This document shows positions 18,582-27,405 of a stretch of DNA of 64,000 nucleotides, piece after piece (within the stretch, counting starts at the first letter, position 1; each line of letters starts with the position of its first letter). The notes below the pieces were generated by a model. The model had not been told where the DNA came from. It was given only the letters and a program-made list of their open reading frames with translations, and searched no databases. Made by a program: the position numbers and the translations under genes. The stretch is from Mycobacterium sp. (GTDB lineage: Bacteria; Actinomycetota; Actinomycetes; Mycobacteriales; Mycobacteriaceae): contig RXJD01000020.1 of assembly GCA_003987775.1 (NCBI GenBank), forward strand, positions 1 through 64,000. The letters run 5' to 3'.

Positions 18582-20318
18582 ATGAAACCGGACTTTGACG
18601 TCTTGATTATCGGTTCAGGCTTCGGTGGCAGTGTCAGCGCGCTGCGCCTGACGGAAAAGGGCTACCGGGTTGGGGTGCTCGAAGCCGGCCGTCGGTACGA
18701 AGACAAGGACTTCGCCAAAACCTCGTGGGACCTGCGGAAGTTTCTCTGGGCGCCGAAGCTGGGCTGCTACGGCATTCAGCGCATCCATCCGCTGAAGAAC
18801 GTGATGATCCTGGCCGGTGCCGGCGTAGGAGGCGGCTCGCTGAACTATGCGAACACGCTGTACATCCCGCCCGACCCGTTCTTCAACGATCAGCAGTGGA
18901 AGGACATCACCGACTGGCGTGACGAGCTGATGCCGCACTATCAGCAGGCGCAGCGGATGCTCGGTGTGGTCTACAACCCGACCTTCACCGATGCCGACCG
19001 CATTTTCAAAGAGGTCGCCGACGAGATGGGCTGCGGCGACACCTGGGTGCCCACCCCGGTCGGGGTGTTCTTCGGTCCCGACGGCAAGCAGACGCCGGGG
19101 CAGACGGTGCCCGACCCGTATTTCGGCGGCGCGGGACCGGCGCGCACCGGCTGCATGGAATGCGGATGCTGCATGACGGGTTGCCGGCACGGTGCCAAGA
19201 ACACGCTGCTGAAGAACTATCTCGCGCTCGCGGAATCTGCTGGCGCGCAAGTGATTCCGATGACCACGGTGAAGGGATTCGAGCAGCGCGCCGACGGGCT
19301 GTGGGAGGTCAAGACGGTCCGCACCGGCAGCTGGGTGCGCCGCGATCGGCACACCTACACCGCCTCGCACCTGATCCTGGCCGCCGGCACCTGGGGTACT
19401 CAGCACCTGCTGTTCAACATGCGGGACAAAGGCAAGCTGCCGCGGTTGTCCGACCGGCTCGGCGTGCTGACGCGCACCAACTCCGAATCCATCGTCGGCG
19501 CGGCGACGTTGAAGGTGGATCCGAACCTGGACCTGACCCACGGCGTGGCGATCACCTCGTCGATCCACCCGACCAGCGACACCCATGTCGAACCCGTCCG
19601 CTACGGCAAGGGATCGAACGCGATGGGCCTGCTGCAGACGCTGATGACCGATGGCTCGGGACCGCAGGGCACCGATGTGCCGCGCTGGCGTCAGCTGCTG
19701 GACCAGGCCCGCGCGAACCCCAGGCTGATGCTGCGGATGCTTTACCCCAAGGAGTGGAGTGAGCGCACCACGATCGCGCTGGTGATGCAGCACCTGGACA
19801 ACTCGATCACCACGTTCACCAAACGCGGCAAGCTCGGCATTCGCTGGTTCTCCAGCAAGCAGGGGCACGGCGAGCCGAACCCGAGCTGGATCCCGGTGGG
19901 CAACGAGGTGACCCGCCGCATCGCGGAGAAGATCGACGGCGTGGCCGGCGGCACCTGGGGCGAGTTGTTCAACATCCCGCTGACCGCCCATTTCCTGGGC
20001 GGCGCGGCGATCGGCGACAGCCCGTCGAACGGCGTCATCGATCCCTACCACCGCGTGTACGGCTACCCGTCGCTGTTCGTCGTCGACGGCGCGGCCATCT
20101 CGGCGAACCTGGGCGTCAACCCGTCGCTGTCGATCGCCGCGCAGGCCGAGCGGGCAGCGTCGCTCTGGCCCAACAAGGGCCAGAACGACGAGCGGCCGCT
20201 GCAGGGCGACTCCTACCGGAGGCTGGACCCGATCGCGCCGGAGAATCCGGTGGTGCCCGCCGACGCGCCGGGTGCGCTGCGGTGGCTGCCGATCGACCCG
20301 GTCAGCAAGACCGGCTGA
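18582..20318 (+). CDS. choD: GMC-type FAD oxidoreductase ChoD (cholesterol oxidase family)
   Basis: A 578-residue GMC flavoprotein, the same length as M. tuberculosis ChoD. The FAD-binding Rossmann motif GSGFGG is at residues 11-16 and VLEAGRRYEDKD follows. NVMILAGAGVGGGSLNYANT and the C-terminal LFVVDGAAISANLGVNPSLS are family signatures, and a Cys-rich segment CMECGCCMTGC occurs near residue 195. ChoD is annotated as cholesterol oxidase and contributes to virulence in M. tuberculosis. It is not the main enzyme of cholesterol ring degradation, so its true substrate may be another sterol or lipid. Short tandem repeats span its stop codon. Confidence 0.93.
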   Translation: MKPDFDVLIIGSGFGGSVSALRLTEKGYRVGVLEAGRRYEDKDFAKTSWDLRKFLWAPKLGCYGIQRIHPLKNVMILAGAGVGGGSLNYANTLYIPPDPFFNDQQWKDITDWRDELMPHYQQAQRMLGVVYNPTFTDADRIFKEVADEMGCGDTWVPTPVGVFFGPDGKQTPGQTVPDPYFGGAGPARTGCMECGCCMTGCRHGAKNTLLKNYLALAESAGAQVIPMTTVKGFEQRADGLWEVKTVRTGSWVRRDRHTYTASHLILAAGTWGTQHLLFNMRDKGKLPRLSDRLGVLTRTNSESIVGAATLKVDPNLDLTHGVAITSSIHPTSDTHVEPVRYGKGSNAMGLLQTLMTDGSGPQGTDVPRWRQLLDQARANPRLMLRMLYPKEWSERTTIALVMQHLDNSITTFTKRGKLGIRWFSSKQGHGEPNPSWIPVGNEVTRRIAEKIDGVAGGTWGELFNIPLTAHFLGGAAIGDSPSNGVIDPYHRVYGYPSLFVVDGAAISANLGVNPSLSIAAQAERAASLWPNKGQNDERPLQGDSYRRLDPIAPENPVVPADAPGALRWLPIDPVSKTG

Positions 20319-20357
20319 TCATGAAGACCGGCTGATCATGAAGACTGGCTGATCGGC
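20307..20357. repeat. Three 17-bp tandem repeats across the choD stop codon
   Basis: Units begin at 20307, 20324 and 20341 (AAGACCGGCTGATCATG; the third copy has changes). The choD TGA lies inside the first unit. Because 17 is not a multiple of three, copy number changes could alter the C terminus only upstream of the stop codon. This is a likely variable-number repeat. Confidence 0.85.
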
Positions 20358-20364
20358 TCACCCG

Positions 20365-21264
20365 TCAGCTCACCAGCGCCAGCGGCGCCCCGCTGACCAC
20401 TCGGCTGCGCTGTCCGTAGACATCCACGGGCACGTCGCCCATCAACGTGATCCGGTTCATCAGCCGGTACTGGTCGTCGTAGTCGTCGACGGCCCGGTGC
20501 TGGGTGGCCCGGTTGTCCCAGATGGCCACGTCACCCGGCTGCCAATTCCAGCGAATCGTGTTCTCCGGCACGGTGATCCGGTTCTGCAGCAGGTCGAACA
20601 GGGCGCTGGACTCGCGGTTGTCCAGCCCGACGAAGCTGCGCACGAAGTCGCCGGCCAGCAGGGTCCGCTCCCCGGTCTCGGGGTGTACCCGCACCACGGG
20701 GTGTTCGGTCTGGAAGTCGGGCATCTCGAACGCCTGCCGGAACGCGCGCTGCAGGTCGGTCAGCTGCTCGTTGCGGATCGCTTTGTCCAGATAGTCGTAG
20801 CGGTTGGAGTGCACCGCCCACAGGTTGTCGGCCAGACACTTCAGTGGCTCGGGCAGGTCGGCGTAGGCCGTCGCGGTGTTGGCCCACAGCGTCGAACCGC
20901 CGTAGCTGGGCAGCGAGACCGCCCGCAGGATCGAAGCGGCCGGGTAGTTGGCGGCGAACGTGACGTCGGTGTGCCAGCGGTTGGCCTTGCCGAGGTCGGA
21001 GTTGATCGGGGTGATGACTGGCGCGTCCGGTGCGAGAGCGGTGGCCGCCGGGTGGCCGATCGGGGTGCCGAGCAGGGCGGCGAACTCGAGTTGCCGCTGG
21101 TCGTTGAGGTGCTGCTGGTCGCGGAAGAAGATCACCTTGTGGGTCAGCAGCGCGGCGCGGATCTCCGCCACGACTGTCGGGGAGAGGTCGCCGCCCAGGC
21201 GAACGCCGTTGATCTGCGCGCCGATGCGGCTGCCCAGCTTGTCGACTGCTATCAGGGTTGTCAT
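20365..21264 (-). CDS. Fe(II)/2-oxoglutarate sulfate-ester dioxygenase (Rv3406-like), copy 1
   Basis: A 299-residue TfdA/TauD-family dioxygenase. The iron ligands are His98-x-Asp100 in [16 protein letters not shown] and a distal His near residue 255 in [15 protein letters not shown], followed by the 2-oxoglutarate-binding Arg. It matches M. tuberculosis Rv3406 in sequence and synteny. That enzyme cleaves alkyl sulfate esters such as 2-ethylhexyl sulfate to supply sulfur. GAAGGAA precedes the ATG at 21264. Two palindromic operators lie 26-69 bp upstream, so it should be induced when the TetR regulator is released. Confidence 0.92.
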   Translation of the reverse strand: MTTLIAVDKLGSRIGAQINGVRLGGDLSPTVVAEIRAALLTHKVIFFRDQQHLNDQRQLEFAALLGTPIGHPAATALAPDAPVITPINSDLGKANRWHTDVTFAANYPAASILRAVSLPSYGGSTLWANTATAYADLPEPLKCLADNLWAVHSNRYDYLDKAIRNEQLTDLQRAFRQAFEMPDFQTEHPVVRVHPETGERTLLAGDFVRSFVGLDNRESSALFDLLQNRITVPENTIRWNWQPGDVAIWDNRATQHRAVDDYDDQYRLMNRITLMGDVPVDVYGQRSRVVSGAPLALVS

Positions 21265-21289
21265 CGCTGTTCCTTCACGGAAGAGGGGT

Positions 21290-21333
21290 GTAGTCAACTG
21301 ACTACATAACAGCGAGTGTAGTCACCTGACTAC
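21290..21333 (-). promoter_or_regulatory. Paired TetR operators upstream of dioxygenase copy 1
   Basis: Two 16-bp palindromes of form GTAGTCANNTGACTAC at 21290-21305 and 21318-21333, 28 bp apart. The outer one overlaps the stop codon of dioxygenase copy 2. Between them, on the minus strand, lies an AT-rich TTATGTAGT that could supply the -10 region. The same palindrome recurs at the tetR promoter. Confidence 0.85.
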
Positions 21334-22235
21334 GCCACGGCAAGGGGGGCGCCGCTGATCACCCGGCTGCGCTCGCCGCGGGCGTTGACCGGGACGTCGC
21401 CGAGCAGGGTGACGCGGTGCATGAGCCGGTGCTGGTTGTCGTAGTCGTCGACGGCGCGGTGCTGAGTGGCGCGGTTGTCCCAGATCGCCACGTCGCCGGC
21501 CTCCCAGCTCCAGCGAATGGTGTTCTCCGGCTGCGTGATCCGCGACTGCAGCAGGTCGAACAGAACGTCGGAGTCGTGCGGGTCCAACCCGATGAGGTGG
21601 CGCACGAAATTGCCGGCCAGCAGGGTGCGTTCGCCGGTTTCCGGGTGTACCCGCAGCACCGGATGTTCGGTGCGGAAATCCGGCTGCTGAAACCCGGTCA
21701 CCATGGCCCGCTGGGCATCACTCAACGATTCCAGGTCCGCCTCGCTGATCGCGTAGTCGAACTTGTTGGTATGCAGACCCCACAAATTCTCGACAAGATC
21801 CTTGAGCGGCCCGGGTAGGGCGTCGTAGGCGGTAGCGGTGTTCGCCCACAGGGTGGTGCCGCCGTAACTGGGCAAGGTGATCGCCCGCAGGATCGAGGCC
21901 GCCGGCGGGTTGGCGGCGAAGGTCATGTCGGTGTGCCAGGAAGTTGCTTTGCCCCACTCGGAGTTGATCGGCGTGATGATCGGGCCCAGGGCGCCTCCGG
22001 CGCCGAACGCTTTAGCGGCCGGGTGGCCGACCGGGGTGCCCAGTGATTCGGCGAATGCCAGCTGGCCGGCGTCGTCCAGGTGATGCTGGCCCCGAAAGAA
22101 GATGACCTTGTGGGTGAGCAACGCCTGGTGGATCTGGTCGACCGTGTCCTGGTCCAGGTCACCGGCCAGGCGCACCCCGTCGAGGCGAGCGCCGATCCGG
22201 CTGCTCAGCTTGGTGACGGTAACCGTATTTGTCAT
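21330..22235 (-). CDS. Fe(II)/2-oxoglutarate sulfate-ester dioxygenase (Rv3406-like), copy 2
   Basis: A 301-residue paralogue of the neighbouring dioxygenase with the same layout: [16 protein letters not shown] carries the His-x-Asp pair, [15 protein letters not shown] carries the distal His, and [16 protein letters not shown] is shared. Differences cluster around the substrate pocket, for example [20 protein letters not shown], which carries a short insertion relative to copy 1. Tandem duplication is the simplest origin, and the copies may handle different sulfate esters. AAAGGAC lies before the ATG. It diverges from the TetR gene across a 61-bp region that contains two operators. Confidence 0.91.
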   Translation of the reverse strand: MTNTVTVTKLSSRIGARLDGVRLAGDLDQDTVDQIHQALLTHKVIFFRGQHHLDDAGQLAFAESLGTPVGHPAAKAFGAGGALGPIITPINSEWGKATSWHTDMTFAANPPAASILRAITLPSYGGTTLWANTATAYDALPGPLKDLVENLWGLHTNKFDYAISEADLESLSDAQRAMVTGFQQPDFRTEHPVLRVHPETGERTLLAGNFVRHLIGLDPHDSDVLFDLLQSRITQPENTIRWSWEAGDVAIWDNRATQHRAVDDYDNQHRLMHRVTLLGDVPVNARGERSRVISGAPLAVA

Positions 22236-22262
22236 CGTGTTGTCCTTTTCGGGCCGAGTGCT

Positions 22263-22304
22263 GTAGTCAATTGACTACCTCCGCTAACGTAGACGCGTGA
22301 CTAC
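22263..22304. promoter_or_regulatory. TetR operators and leaderless promoter at the tetR/dioxygenase divergent region
   Basis: A perfect GTAGTCAATTGACTAC palindrome is at 22263-22278. A weaker copy (12 of 14 conserved positions) at 22289-22304 spans the tetR start codon, 26 bp further on. TAACGT at 22285-22290 is six bases from the GTG at 22297 and fits a leaderless -10 element. Repressor bound at the second site would cover both the -10 and the start. Confidence 0.82.
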
Positions 22305-22866
22305 ACGGGCGGCAAGTGTTTCGCGCGGCGCGATTCCCACCGGGCGAGAAGAGGTGGCGGCCGCGGTGCTGGAGGCGGCCGCTGATCTGTTCGCCGAGCG
22401 AGGACCCGCCGCGACCTCGATCCGCGACATTGCCGCCCGCTCAAAGGTGAACCACGGCTTGGTTTTTCGTCACTTCGGTACGAAGGAAAAGCTGGTCGGC
22501 GCGGTGCTCGACCACTTGGGTGCGGCCACCACCGCGGCGCGGCAACGTGGCGTCCCGGACGCAGAGGTGGAGCAAGCCACCGAGCGGCATCTGCGGGTGA
22601 TCGCCCGCACCGTGCTGGACGGTTACCCGATCGGGCAGCTGCAGACGCAGTTTCCCGGCATGGCGCAGCTGCTCGAGGCGGTGCGCCCGAATTTTCCCGA
22701 CGATCGCAGCGCGCGGCTGGCGGTCGCCAATGCCGCTGCCCTGCAGTTCGGCTGGCGGCTGTTCGAGCCGTTCCTTCGGGCGTCGACAGGTTTGGACGAC
22801 CTGGCCGATGCCGAGCTGCGGCAGTCCGTCGATGCCGAGTTGACCCGCATGGTCCAGCCCGACTGA
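22297..22866 (+). CDS. TetR-family repressor of the dioxygenase genes (Rv3405c-like)
   Basis: A 189-residue TetR repressor. The N-terminal helix-turn-helix runs through ATSIRDIAARSKVNHGLVFR and HFGTKEKLVGAVLDHLG; the rest is an alpha-helical ligand-binding domain. It is syntenic with M. tuberculosis Rv3405c, which represses the adjacent Rv3406-type gene. Four operator palindromes around the dioxygenase genes and its own start indicate autoregulation and control of both enzymes. The start is GTG at 22297, with the sixteen-base operator overlapping it. The inducer is probably a sulfate-ester-derived or related small molecule, but this is inference. Confidence 0.9.
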   Translation: MTTRAASVSRGAIPTGREEVAAAVLEAAADLFAERGPAATSIRDIAARSKVNHGLVFRHFGTKEKLVGAVLDHLGAATTAARQRGVPDAEVEQATERHLRVIARTVLDGYPIGQLQTQFPGMAQLLEAVRPNFPDDRSARLAVANAAALQFGWRLFEPFLRASTGLDDLADAELRQSVDAELTRMVQPD

Positions 22867-22963
22867 TTTCGCGGCGCCGCCGAGAACTGCGCTGCCTGCG
22901 GCGCAAGAATTTTGCAGGGATTTCCCAAAGTTCTGGCCAGCGCTTCGGCGGATCCTTTGCATC

Positions 22964-23593
22964 ATGAAAAAGAAGGCATCAAAGCAGTTGGGGCTCGCCG
23001 GCGCGCTGTTAACGCTGGCCACTGCATCGGTAATCGCGTTTCCCGTTGCGGCACAGGCTAATCCGGGGGGAGCCCGGATGTATGGCGATCCCGCAGCGGC
23101 AGCACCATTCTGGCGCCGTCAGCACGACAACATGGCGTGCGCCGAGGTCGCGGTGGCCGACGTGGTCGGTCAGCTCACCGGCAACGAACCCAGCGAGGAC
23201 GAGGTCAAGGCGGTGGCGGCGAACACCCCGAACTCGGCTGGGACCGGACCGATCTTCAACGGCAACGGCACCGACCCTTGGGACGTGGCAGTTCTGTTGG
23301 GGCACTACGGTATTCCGAGCGTCAGGGGCCAGTTCACCATTGGGACGCTGGCACCGGAGCTGGGTGCCGGCCGCAAAGTGCTCGCCGCGGTCAACGGAGA
23401 GACGCTGTGGAATCAGCCTGGCGACCATGCCCACGAAGACCACTTCGTCGTCGTCACCGGCATCGACACCGGGGCCAATGTCGTGCACCTCAACGACAGT
23501 GGCGTCGACTACGGCCGCGACGAGGTGGTTCCCTTCTCCGTCTTCGAAGCGTCGTGGGCCACCAGTGGCCACTTCGCCGTCATAGCCAAGTGA
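22964..23593 (+). CDS. Secreted C39-like (papain-fold) peptidase family protein
   Basis: A 209-residue exported protein. The signal peptide ends near residue 32 (VIAFPVAAQA). The mature part contains HDNMACAEVAVADVVGQLTG with the likely catalytic Cys59, GDHAHEDHFVVVTGIDTG with the likely catalytic His, and VHLNDSGVDYGRDEV with an Asn/Asp. This is the C39_2 family layout. Family members may be peptidases or transglutaminase-like wall enzymes, and the substrate is unknown. It is flanked by the TetR and GH65 genes without obvious operon partners. Confidence 0.75.
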   Translation: MKKKASKQLGLAGALLTLATASVIAFPVAAQANPGGARMYGDPAAAAPFWRRQHDNMACAEVAVADVVGQLTGNEPSEDEVKAVAANTPNSAGTGPIFNGNGTDPWDVAVLLGHYGIPSVRGQFTIGTLAPELGAGRKVLAAVNGETLWNQPGDHAHEDHFVVVTGIDTGANVVHLNDSGVDYGRDEVVPFSVFEASWATSGHFAVIAK

Positions 23594-23603
23594 CCGGTGG
23601 CCG

Positions 23604-25976
23604 TCAGCCCGCGCTCGTCCGTGCCAGCGATCGCCGATGCAGCGGCTCGCGGCCCGGCGGCTGTGGTGGCGGGGGCAGCAGCGCCTCGCGCGGTCGCACC
23701 GCGATGGTGGTGGGCTCCTCGGTGGTCAAGGTGAGTTCTTCACCGGCATGCTGGATGACCAGCTCACCGCCCGGGCCGTCGCGCAAGGTGTAGGTGACAT
23801 TCTCGTGGTCGGCGTCCACCGTCACGCGAAAACCACGCCAGCGCAACCGGAATCGCAACCGCGAAATGCCGTCGGGCAGTTGCGGGTCGAGGGACAGGAC
23901 GCCCTCGTCATCGCGCAGTCCGCCGAAGCCGCCCACCAGCGCCGTCCACGCCCCGGCCAGTGAGGCCATATGCAGACCGTCGCGGGTGTTGCGGTGCAGA
24001 TCGCGCAGGTCGATCAGCGCGGCCTCGTAGGCGTAGTCGTGGGCCAGTTCCAGGTGGCCGACCTCGGCGCACATCACCGCCTGGGTGCAGGCCGACAGTG
24101 ACGAGTCGCGGACCGTCCGCCGCTCGTAGTAGTCGACGTTGCGGGCCTTCTGTTCGGGAGTGAACTCGTGGCTCTGCCACTGCATCGCCAGGACCAGGTC
24201 GGCCTGCTTGATCACCTGCGCCGGGTAGAGCCGCACGTAGGCCTCGTGCATCAGCAGCGGGTAGGTGGTGTTGGTCTGGAAGTCCCACTCGGCGAACGTG
24301 GTGAAACCTTCGCACTGTTGATGGACGCCCAACTCCTCGTCGTAGGGGATGTGGGCGGCATTGGCCGCGTCGCGCCACGCCGCCATCTCCTCGGTGGTGA
24401 CGCCCAGCGCGCCGGCCTTGTCGGGATGACGCTTGGCGGCATCAGCGGCGATGCGCAGGTTGTTGGCCGCCATCAGATTGGTGAAGACGTTGTCCCGGAC
24501 AATCGCGGTGTATTCGTCGGGTCCGGTCACCCCGTCCAGATGCCAGACGCCGTGCCGGTCGTGGTGGCCCAGCGACATCCACAGCCGCGCGGTCTCGATC
24601 AGCACCGGCAGGCCGCACTCCTCTTCCAGCGAGTTGTCGCCGGTGACGATGCGGTAGCGCTCGAAGGCCATCGCGATGTCGGCGTTGATGTGCCAGCCCG
24701 CCGTGCCGGCCGGCCAGTATGCGGAGCACTCCTGACCGCGGATGGTGCGCCACGGGAACGCCGCGCCGTCCAGGCCGAGTTCGGCGGCCCGCTCCTTGGC
24801 CAGGTCCAGCGTCGAGGCGCGCCAGCGCAGCGCGTCGGCGACGGCGTGCGGCACGGTGTAGGTGAGCACCGGCAGCACGAAACCTTCGGTGTCCCAGAAG
24901 GCGTGGCCGTCGTAACCGGTCCCGGTGAGGCCCTTGCTCGGGATGGCCCGACGTTCGGCGCGGGCGCTGGCCTGCAGCAGGTGGAACATCCCGAACCGGA
25001 CGGCCTGCTGGCTTTCCGGATCCCCCTCGACTTCGACGTCGGCCGCGTCCCAGAACAGGTCCAGGTAGGCGCGCTGTCCGTCGAGCAGTCCCTGCCAGCC
25101 GCTGTAGCGGGCGCTGGACAGCGCCGCGGCGGCCTGGTCGCGCAGTCCCGGGCGCGACCGCAGGCTGGACCAGCCGTACGCGAGGTACTTGACGATGCGT
25201 AGCTTCTGCCCGGGCCGCAGACCGCAGATGATCGTGGTGCGCGCCAGGTCCGCGCGGACGTCGGTGCTGATCTCGCACCGGCCCGGAACCTCGACCTCGT
25301 GATCCATCGCCGCCGCCATCATCAGCGCGCTGCTGCGGGTGCGGTGCATGAGAAGCGCTCTGCCCTCGGTGATTTCGTGATCGACGGCCTCCAGGGGGTG
25401 TTCCAGGATGGCCGCTACCCGGGGGTCGTCGGAGGTCTCCGGCTGGTCCTCGTTGGTGACCAGTTCGGACTGCACGGTGACGCGGGAGAAATCGTCGATG
25501 GCTTCTACGACGTACTCGATCGCGGCGACACTGCGATGCACCAGGGACACCAGCCGGGTGGACGTCACCTTGACCTGCTTGCCGGTGGGGGAGCGCCAGT
25601 GTGCGCAGCGGGTCAGCGTCCCGGCGCGCAGGTCGAGAATCCGCTCGTGGTCCAGCAATTCGCCGTAGCGGACGTCGAATGGCTCGTCGTCGACCATCAA
25701 CCGGATGATCTTCCCGTTGGTCACGTCGACGACCGTCTGCCCGGCTTCGGGATATCCGTATCCGGCCTCGGCATAGGGGAGGGGCCGGATCTCATAGAAG
25801 GAGTTCAGGTAGGTGCCCGGCAAGCCGTAGGGTTCGCCCTCGTCGAGGTTGCCGCGTAATCCGATGTGCCCGTTGGACAATGCGAACAGAGACTCCGACT
25901 GTGCCAGCAGATTCAGATTGAGCCGGGTCTCGCGGATCTGCCAGGGCTCAACCGGAAACGCTTCCTCAGAGATCAT
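23604..25976 (-). CDS. Glycoside hydrolase family 65 phosphorylase (Rv3401-like)
   Basis: A 790-residue GH65 protein of the trehalose/kojibiose phosphorylase type, close in length to Rv3401. The N-terminal beta-sandwich starts [20 protein letters not shown]. The catalytic (alpha/alpha)6 barrel carries [14 protein letters not shown] and the general acid Glu in [15 protein letters not shown]. The C terminus is a small beta domain. It would split a glucose disaccharide with phosphate, giving beta-glucose 1-phosphate. The gene overlaps by four bases (ATGA) with the upstream HAD mutase, which would convert that product to glucose 6-phosphate. Confidence 0.9.
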   Translation of the reverse strand: MISEEAFPVEPWQIRETRLNLNLLAQSESLFALSNGHIGLRGNLDEGEPYGLPGTYLNSFYEIRPLPYAEAGYGYPEAGQTVVDVTNGKIIRLMVDDEPFDVRYGELLDHERILDLRAGTLTRCAHWRSPTGKQVKVTSTRLVSLVHRSVAAIEYVVEAIDDFSRVTVQSELVTNEDQPETSDDPRVAAILEHPLEAVDHEITEGRALLMHRTRSSALMMAAAMDHEVEVPGRCEISTDVRADLARTTIICGLRPGQKLRIVKYLAYGWSSLRSRPGLRDQAAAALSSARYSGWQGLLDGQRAYLDLFWDAADVEVEGDPESQQAVRFGMFHLLQASARAERRAIPSKGLTGTGYDGHAFWDTEGFVLPVLTYTVPHAVADALRWRASTLDLAKERAAELGLDGAAFPWRTIRGQECSAYWPAGTAGWHINADIAMAFERYRIVTGDNSLEEECGLPVLIETARLWMSLGHHDRHGVWHLDGVTGPDEYTAIVRDNVFTNLMAANNLRIAADAAKRHPDKAGALGVTTEEMAAWRDAANAAHIPYDEELGVHQQCEGFTTFAEWDFQTNTTYPLLMHEAYVRLYPAQVIKQADLVLAMQWQSHEFTPEQKARNVDYYERRTVRDSSLSACTQAVMCAEVGHLELAHDYAYEAALIDLRDLHRNTRDGLHMASLAGAWTALVGGFGGLRDDEGVLSLDPQLPDGISRLRFRLRWRGFRVTVDADHENVTYTLRDGPGGELVIQHAGEELTLTTEEPTTIAVRPREALLPPPPQPPGREPLHRRSLARTSAG

Positions 25977-26764
25977 GTTGTTTCCCCGTCGTCGTAATCG
26001 GGTTGTTCATCGCCACCGAGCAGTTCGGCGAGATCGGTCACCACCACGTCGGCGCCATTGTCGCGCAGCTCGTCGGCTTGACCGACGCGGTCGACACCCA
26101 CCACGAGTCCGAAGTTACCGGCCCGTCCGGCCTGCACACCGGAGATCGCGTCCTCGAAGACCGCGGCGGCGTCCGGCTCGACGTCCAGCAGCTGTGCGCC
26201 GCGCAGGTAGGAGTCCGGGGCCGGCTTGCCGGCGATGTCCTCCTCGCGCAACGTCACACCGTCCACCCGCTGCTGGACGAAGCGGTCCAGCCCGGTGATC
26301 TCGAGCACGTCGCGGGTGTTGGCGCTCGACGACACGACCGCGATCTTCAGGCCCGCCTCCTGGACCGCCTCCAGGTAGCGGCGCGATCCGTCGAACACCT
26401 TCACACCGTCTTTGTGCAGAACCGCTTGGAAGGCATCGTTTTTCCTGGTGCCCAGGCCGTGGACGGTCTCGGCATCGGCGGAATCGTCGGGACCACCGTC
26501 GGGCAGCTCGATGTCACGGCTCTGCAGGAACGACCGGACGCCGTCCTCGCGTTTCTTGCCGTCGACGTACTGGCGGTAGTCGGAGTCGGCGTCGAAGGGA
26601 ACGAACTCTCCTCCGGACTGCTCGGCGCGCTGCTTCAGGAAGGCGTCGAACATCTCCTTCCACGCCTTGGTGTGCACGCTCGCGGTGTCGGTGAGCACAC
26701 CGTCGAGGTCGAACAGGCAGGCGCGCACTTTCTCCGGCAGACCGAGCGCAGATACCACTGGCAC
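25973..26764 (-). CDS. HAD-family beta-phosphoglucomutase (Rv3400-like)
   Basis: HAD phosphatase/mutase of about 260 residues. Motif I is [15 protein letters not shown], motif II lies in [12 protein letters not shown], the Lys motif in [15 protein letters not shown], and motif IV in [16 protein letters not shown], the beta-phosphoglucomutase pattern. It likely interconverts beta-glucose 1-phosphate and glucose 6-phosphate, completing the pathway of the GH65 enzyme downstream. The start is uncertain: I chose GTG at 26764, which has GGAAGCGGGG upstream; GTG at 26758 or 26812 is also possible. Its stop overlaps the GH65 start, so translation is coupled. Confidence 0.85.
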   Translation of the reverse strand: MPVVSALGLPEKVRACLFDLDGVLTDTASVHTKAWKEMFDAFLKQRAEQSGGEFVPFDADSDYRQYVDGKKREDGVRSFLQSRDIELPDGGPDDSADAETVHGLGTRKNDAFQAVLHKDGVKVFDGSRRYLEAVQEAGLKIAVVSSSANTRDVLEITGLDRFVQQRVDGVTLREEDIAGKPAPDSYLRGAQLLDVEPDAAAVFEDAISGVQAGRAGNFGLVVGVDRVGQADELRDNGADVVVTDLAELLGGDEQPDYDDGETT

Positions 26765-26838
26765 AACCCCGCTTCCATGTAGTTGGCGATGTAGTTGGAA
26801 ACACCCCTCCACATGCCCGGTGAGGCGCCGGCGGCAAA

Positions 26839-27237
26839 CTATGAATCTATTAAGCCGTGTTTGCGGGCCACCTCTTCAAAGCTGCTCCGCACCGCGAGGA
26901 TCTGCTGAGCATTCAGTGCTGGAGTTATGTGTAATAGCTTCTCGGTAATTGTGTTGCGGAATTCTTCGGGCGAAAGCACGTCGAAATATTCGTCGCCGGC
27001 TGCTGACGGCTCGTCGTCAACGGGCGCAGAACCGTTCGACAAACGTACTTCCCGCGCGAATTTTCCTCGATTTCCTTCGTCAATCTCAAAAGAGACCTGG
27101 GCGCCCCGCACGGCCCGGCCTTTCTCCATCTCGAGGTCGTTGACGTGCAGGAACACGTCTTCACCGCCGATATCCGGGGTGATGAACCCGTAACCACGCA
27201 CCCCGTCAAACCGCACAATTCTGCCCGTGACCCGCAC
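26839..27237 (-). CDS. Cold-shock domain protein with C-terminal extension
   Basis: A 132-residue protein. Residues 1-65 form a cold-shock domain: [20 protein letters not shown] and [12 protein letters not shown] hold the RNP1- and RNP2-like motifs for single-stranded nucleic acid binding. The remaining ~65 residues ([20 protein letters not shown] onward) are helical and not part of the usual domain. It probably binds RNA. The start is GTG at 27237, with no convincing ribosome site, so the transcript may be leaderless. Codon use is less GC-rich at third positions than its neighbours (e.g. AATTCTGTTGCG-type stretches), a possible sign of separate ancestry. Confidence 0.8.
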   Translation of the reverse strand: MRVTGRIVRFDGVRGYGFITPDIGGEDVFLHVNDLEMEKGRAVRGAQVSFEIDEGNRGKFAREVRLSNGSAPVDDEPSAAGDEYFDVLSPEEFRNTITEKLLHITPALNAQQILAVRSSFEEVARKHGLIDS

Positions 27238-27405
27238 CCTTTTAGCCCCTGATCGATCCGTCCGCTACCCCGGCGATCATACCGCCGGGCACCGGCCCGA
27301 CCCGCCGGGCGTTATTCGGCCCAGGCGGCCGGGAAATTGGTACCGCGTGCGCCGGTTCCGGCGGCTCTCAGCACCGCAACGACGCGCGATCGAGGTAGCC
27401 GACAG

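Noticed and set aside
20497..21309. Plus-strand frame opposite dioxygenase copy 1
   Set aside because: Translation is Val/Gly/Arg-rich with no homology to known folds; the minus-strand gene has intact catalytic motifs.
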